Assembly: GCA_002293585.1 (NCBI GenBank) | Contig: DBDM01000050.1 | Location: 2,518 to 7,755 of the forward strand | From: Bacteroidales bacterium UBA932 | Lineage (GTDB): Bacteria; Bacteroidota; Bacteroidia; Bacteroidales; UBA932 | DNA length: 5,238 bases | Direction of reading: 5' to 3' | Part shown: positions 1 to 5,238 of the stretch, one piece after another | Numbering within the stretch: the stretch's first letter is position 1 | How the letters are laid out: every line of letters begins with the position of its first letter | Program-made: the position numbers and the translations under genes | The notes under the pieces: model-generated | The model's database searches: none | Told to the model about the DNA's origin: nothing | Seen by the model: only the letters and a program-made list of their open reading frames with translations

Positions 1-56
1 AAAACAGATTTCCGGTTCAATCATTCCGACATTTTTACAAGTGTTTTTATAATCAC

Positions 57-830
57 TTAATGCGTTTCCCCGGCCATAAACCTGTTGAATTTTTTCTTTT
101 CAATACCATTATTTATCTTTAAAAGAAACGGAAAAACAGAGGATAGCCAAATGATAAAAGGCAGCAGACGGTAAGGATAGCTGCGTTGTTTTTCTTTTCG
201 CAGGTCTTTCAAGATATTTCTAACTGCCGGGGTTACTTTTTGAACCGGAAATGGGCGCGGCATTTTTTCCCCTCCCGCACGGTTGAAAAATTCGGTCTCC
301 ATCGCTACCGGGTAGATTGTACATAAGTGTGCATTGGCTGGCAATTCGTATTGCTTGGAACTTGCAAAACCGTGCAACGCGTGTTTTGTACTGCAATAAA
401 GGACATAACCGGGCATGTAAACCCGCCCAAGCCCGGAAGCTGTAATTGCATAAGTAAATTTCCGGTCTTTGCAAATTTCCACCATTTTTTCCAATCCGTA
501 AATGGGTGAAAAAACGTTGGTCGAAAAAATTTGCTCTGCATGTTCCCAGCAGGGAGATTCGATTTTTTCGTAGTATCCGAAGCCTGCATTAGCAATGAAA
601 ACATCAATATTTCCCAACTTTTCCAGCGCAAAATCAAAAACACTATCCACTCCTTCTTGAGTAGAAATATCTGCGGCAAAAGGATAAACACCAGGTAAAG
701 CAGGTATTTTTTCAATAGCTCTTCCTACGGCAATGATTTCCGGATGAAAGGGTTGCAGTTGTCTGATAATCTCCAATCCTATCCCCGAAGTGGCTCCGGT
801 AATGACTATTTTTTTGTTTTGAAAGTCCAT
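57..830 (-). CDS. Short-chain dehydrogenase/reductase (SDR), NAD(P)-dependent, 257 aa
   Basis: This is a classical SDR oxidoreductase with a Rossmann fold. Seen in the sequence: the cofactor loop TGATSGIG at residues 11-18, an acidic residue in ADIS (D54), NAG at 81-83, N105, the probable catalytic S132, and YCSTK at 145-149, giving Y145 and K149 thirteen residues after the serine, as usual for the family. The length fits classical SDRs. The segment after the active site reads YPVAMETEF where most members have a PG turn before the threonine. Residues about 222-237 are strongly hydrophobic and are followed by a basic stretch (EKKKF), which suggests membrane association. I chose the ATG at 830 because the SDR fold begins there; the frame stays open to an ATG at 872, which would add 14 non-homologous residues. 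It lies 75 bases after the decarboxylase-like gene and may share its transcript. The substrate cannot be inferred. Confidence 0.93.
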   Translation of the reverse strand: MDFQNKKIVITGATSGIGLEIIRQLQPFHPEIIAVGRAIEKIPALPGVYPFAADISTQEGVDSVFDFALEKLGNIDVFIANAGFGYYEKIESPCWEHAEQIFSTNVFSPIYGLEKMVEICKDRKFTYAITASGLGRVYMPGYVLYCSTKHALHGFASSKQYELPANAHLCTIYPVAMETEFFNRAGGEKMPRPFPVQKVTPAVRNILKDLRKEKQRSYPYRLLPFIIWLSSVFPFLLKINNGIEKKKFNRFMAGETH

Positions 831-855
831 AATCGTTTTGTAAGAGAATGAAAGC

Positions 856-863
856 GAAAGATA
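856..863 (-). promoter_or_regulatory. Weak candidate -7 box for the SDR gene
   Basis: The minus strand reads TATCTTTC here, one mismatch from the Bacteroidota -7 consensus TAnnTTTG. It lies 25 bases before the ATG at 830. No TTG is visible about 19-21 bases upstream, so this is a weak candidate and the gene may instead be read from the upstream gene. Confidence 0.25.
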
Positions 864-864
864 C

Positions 865-877
865 AAAAGCACGAAAC
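865..877. repeat. Short element shared with the gyrB terminator
   Basis: The plus strand reads AAAAGCACGAAAC. This matches 12 of 13 bases of AAAGGCACGAAAC, which is read on the minus strand from 1659 to 1647, and 10 of 11 bases of the plus-strand arm at 1621-1631. It lies in the 75-base gap between the decarboxylase-like gene and the SDR gene. It may be a remnant of a dispersed intergenic element or a coincidence of low-complexity DNA. Confidence 0.35.
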
Positions 878-905
878 GATTATTATATTACGTTCCTTTC
901 GTATA

Positions 906-1547
906 TTATTTCGGAAGTCGAAGAGTAAAGTTCTTCAGTCTGAAAGCAGCCAATGGGAAGAACTTGGCAATATTAGGAAAGAATGCAGGTCTGATCCGGA
1001 TAGATGTCAATTTGGCAAAGTTAGCAGTAACACTTCCCGAATAATTTAACTTGACAGGTTCTTCTCCTTTCAGTTGCATCAAGGAGAAAAAGAGGTATTT
1101 ACTTGTTCCTATCTTGAATTTAAAATTACCTTTTTTCAATTCAAAACTCGCTACTTCCTCGCCGCCTATATGTGTAGAAATATTTTCGATGTTATTTTTC
1201 AGAGACACTCTTGAAAAATCAGCTTTTTCTTTCGGAATAAACCAATTTTTCCGTCCAAATTCGACAGCTTCATCGGTCGAAACATACGATTTGCTGATAA
1301 AATGGTTTTTCTTTCCACGATAACAAAACTTTCCCGGAATAAAAAGCAGTTCCTGATAAGGACCGATTGGCGATTTGGTATAACTTAGATACAAGACAGC
1401 TCCTAATCCGCGACAATAGTTATTTTTCAGATTTTCAGGAAGAAAAGTTTCCAATCGAATAAACTCTTCGTCAAACCGGTAAAACAAAACATAACCGTTT
1501 CCTCTAAATTCATTGAATTTTTCCGAAGTATTTCTGCGTTCGCCCAT
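906..1547 (-). CDS. Acetoacetate decarboxylase-like fold protein, 213 aa
   Basis: No signal peptide or membrane segment is obvious, so it is probably cytosolic. The pattern resembles the acetoacetate decarboxylase superfamily: GPYQELLFIPGKF at residues 62-74, then SYVSTDEAVEFGRKNWFIPKEKADF at 87-111 (aligned here only by eye), which matches the family layout of Tyr-Glu strand, a helix ending in GR, and a PK(K) lysine. The true enzyme uses a Schiff-base lysine followed by a second lysine; here the pair is K106-E107, so decarboxylation may be lost or altered. The length is slightly under the usual 240-250. I chose the ATG at 1547, preceded by an A-rich stretch (AAAAAAGAAATATT). An upstream in-frame TTG at 1622 would place the start inside the gyrB terminator and is unlikely. 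A poor -7-like ATCTTTTG lies at 1597-1590. The assignment rests on motif memory, not a search. Confidence 0.65.
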   Translation of the reverse strand: MGERRNTSEKFNEFRGNGYVLFYRFDEEFIRLETFLPENLKNNYCRGLGAVLYLSYTKSPIGPYQELLFIPGKFCYRGKKNHFISKSYVSTDEAVEFGRKNWFIPKEKADFSRVSLKNNIENISTHIGGEEVASFELKKGNFKFKIGTSKYLFFSLMQLKGEEPVKLNYSGSVTANFAKLTSIRIRPAFFPNIAKFFPLAAFRLKNFTLRLPK

Positions 1548-1609
1548 AATATTTCTTTTTTGCAGTGGATAAGTAAATGAACAAGTAAACAAAAGATTTA
1601 GTTCATTAG

Positions 1610-1658
1610 AAAAAAGCACCAAGGCACGAAAGGGATGCAGTGTATTGTTTCGTGCCTT
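1610..1658 (-). terminator. Probable intrinsic terminator of gyrB
   Basis: The arms AAGGCACGAAA (1621-1631) and TTTCGTGCCTT (1648-1658) form a perfect 11-bp inverted repeat with a 16-base loop. Read on the minus strand, the hairpin starts 14 bases after the gyrB stop codon and is followed by GGTGC and then six T (1615-1610). On the plus strand no comparable T-tract follows, so it acts for the gyrB direction. The loop is long and five bases separate stem and T-tract, which makes it good but not ideal. Confidence 0.65.
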
Positions 1659-1659
1659 T
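1621..1659. repeat. Inverted repeat sharing an element with the 865-877 gap
   Basis: Both arms of the gyrB terminator carry the core GGCACGAAA. The same core, with one change (AGCACGAAA), occurs at 868-876 in the next intergenic gap. This entry records the repeat relation; the terminator role is given separately. Confidence 0.35.
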
Positions 1660-1672
1660 ATGCTTTCATGTT

Positions 1673-5238
<3,566 letters not shown>

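Noticed and set aside
1..56. Possible start of another minus-strand gene (ATG at 24, reading MIEPEICF) or the end of a plus-strand gene stopping at 51 or 60.
   Set aside because: Several frames are open by chance over so few bases, and no residues are recognisable; there is no basis for choosing one.
871..902. Imperfect hairpin (ACGAAA with TTTCGT, loop of 20 bases) between the decarboxylase-like and SDR genes, as a terminator.
   Set aside because: The stem is only six pairs and A+T rich, and no clean T-tract follows on the minus strand.
1590..1622. Promoter for the decarboxylase-like gene (TTG at 1622-1620, 22 bases, ATCTTTTG at 1597-1590).
   Set aside because: The -7 box departs from TAnnTTTG at its first two bases and the TTG overlaps the terminator tail; too weak to list as a feature.

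Overview
The window is ordinary chromosomal DNA, most likely from a member of the Bacteroidota and probably the order Bacteroidales. The basis is threefold: a promoter of the Bacteroidota type (a -33 ATTG, then 21 bases, then a -7 TATCTTTG) in front of gyrB, A-rich leaders without Shine-Dalgarno sites before the start codons, and an outer-membrane beta-barrel of the TonB-dependent-receptor type. Genus and species cannot be read from it. All four recognisable genes lie on the minus strand, so transcription runs from high to low coordinates.

In transcription order: (1) 5238-3714 is the C-terminal part of an outer-membrane beta-barrel protein, cut by the window edge. (2) After a 64-base gap that holds a strong promoter candidate and a perfect 14-bp palindrome, gyrB (3649-1673) encodes a complete 658-residue DNA gyrase subunit B with all ATPase and TOPRIM residues in place. 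(3) A hairpin with a T-tract at 1658-1610 ends the gyrB transcript. (4) 1547-906 encodes a 213-residue protein resembling the acetoacetate decarboxylase fold. (5) After 75 bases, 830-57 encodes a short-chain dehydrogenase/reductase with a hydrophobic C-terminal segment. The last 56 bases at the low end hold no gene that can be supported.

The four genes do not form one pathway. gyrB looks like its own transcription unit, with its own promoter and terminator. The two downstream genes are visibly richer in A and T than gyrB and could form a small two-gene unit of unknown metabolic role. No RNA gene, CRISPR array, insertion sequence or prophage was seen, and no new multi-gene system is supported. 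The points most worth checking are the architecture of the gyrB promoter (a homopolymeric spacer plus a palindrome at the expected transcription start), the substituted lysine pair in the decarboxylase-like protein, and a short sequence element shared by two intergenic gaps.
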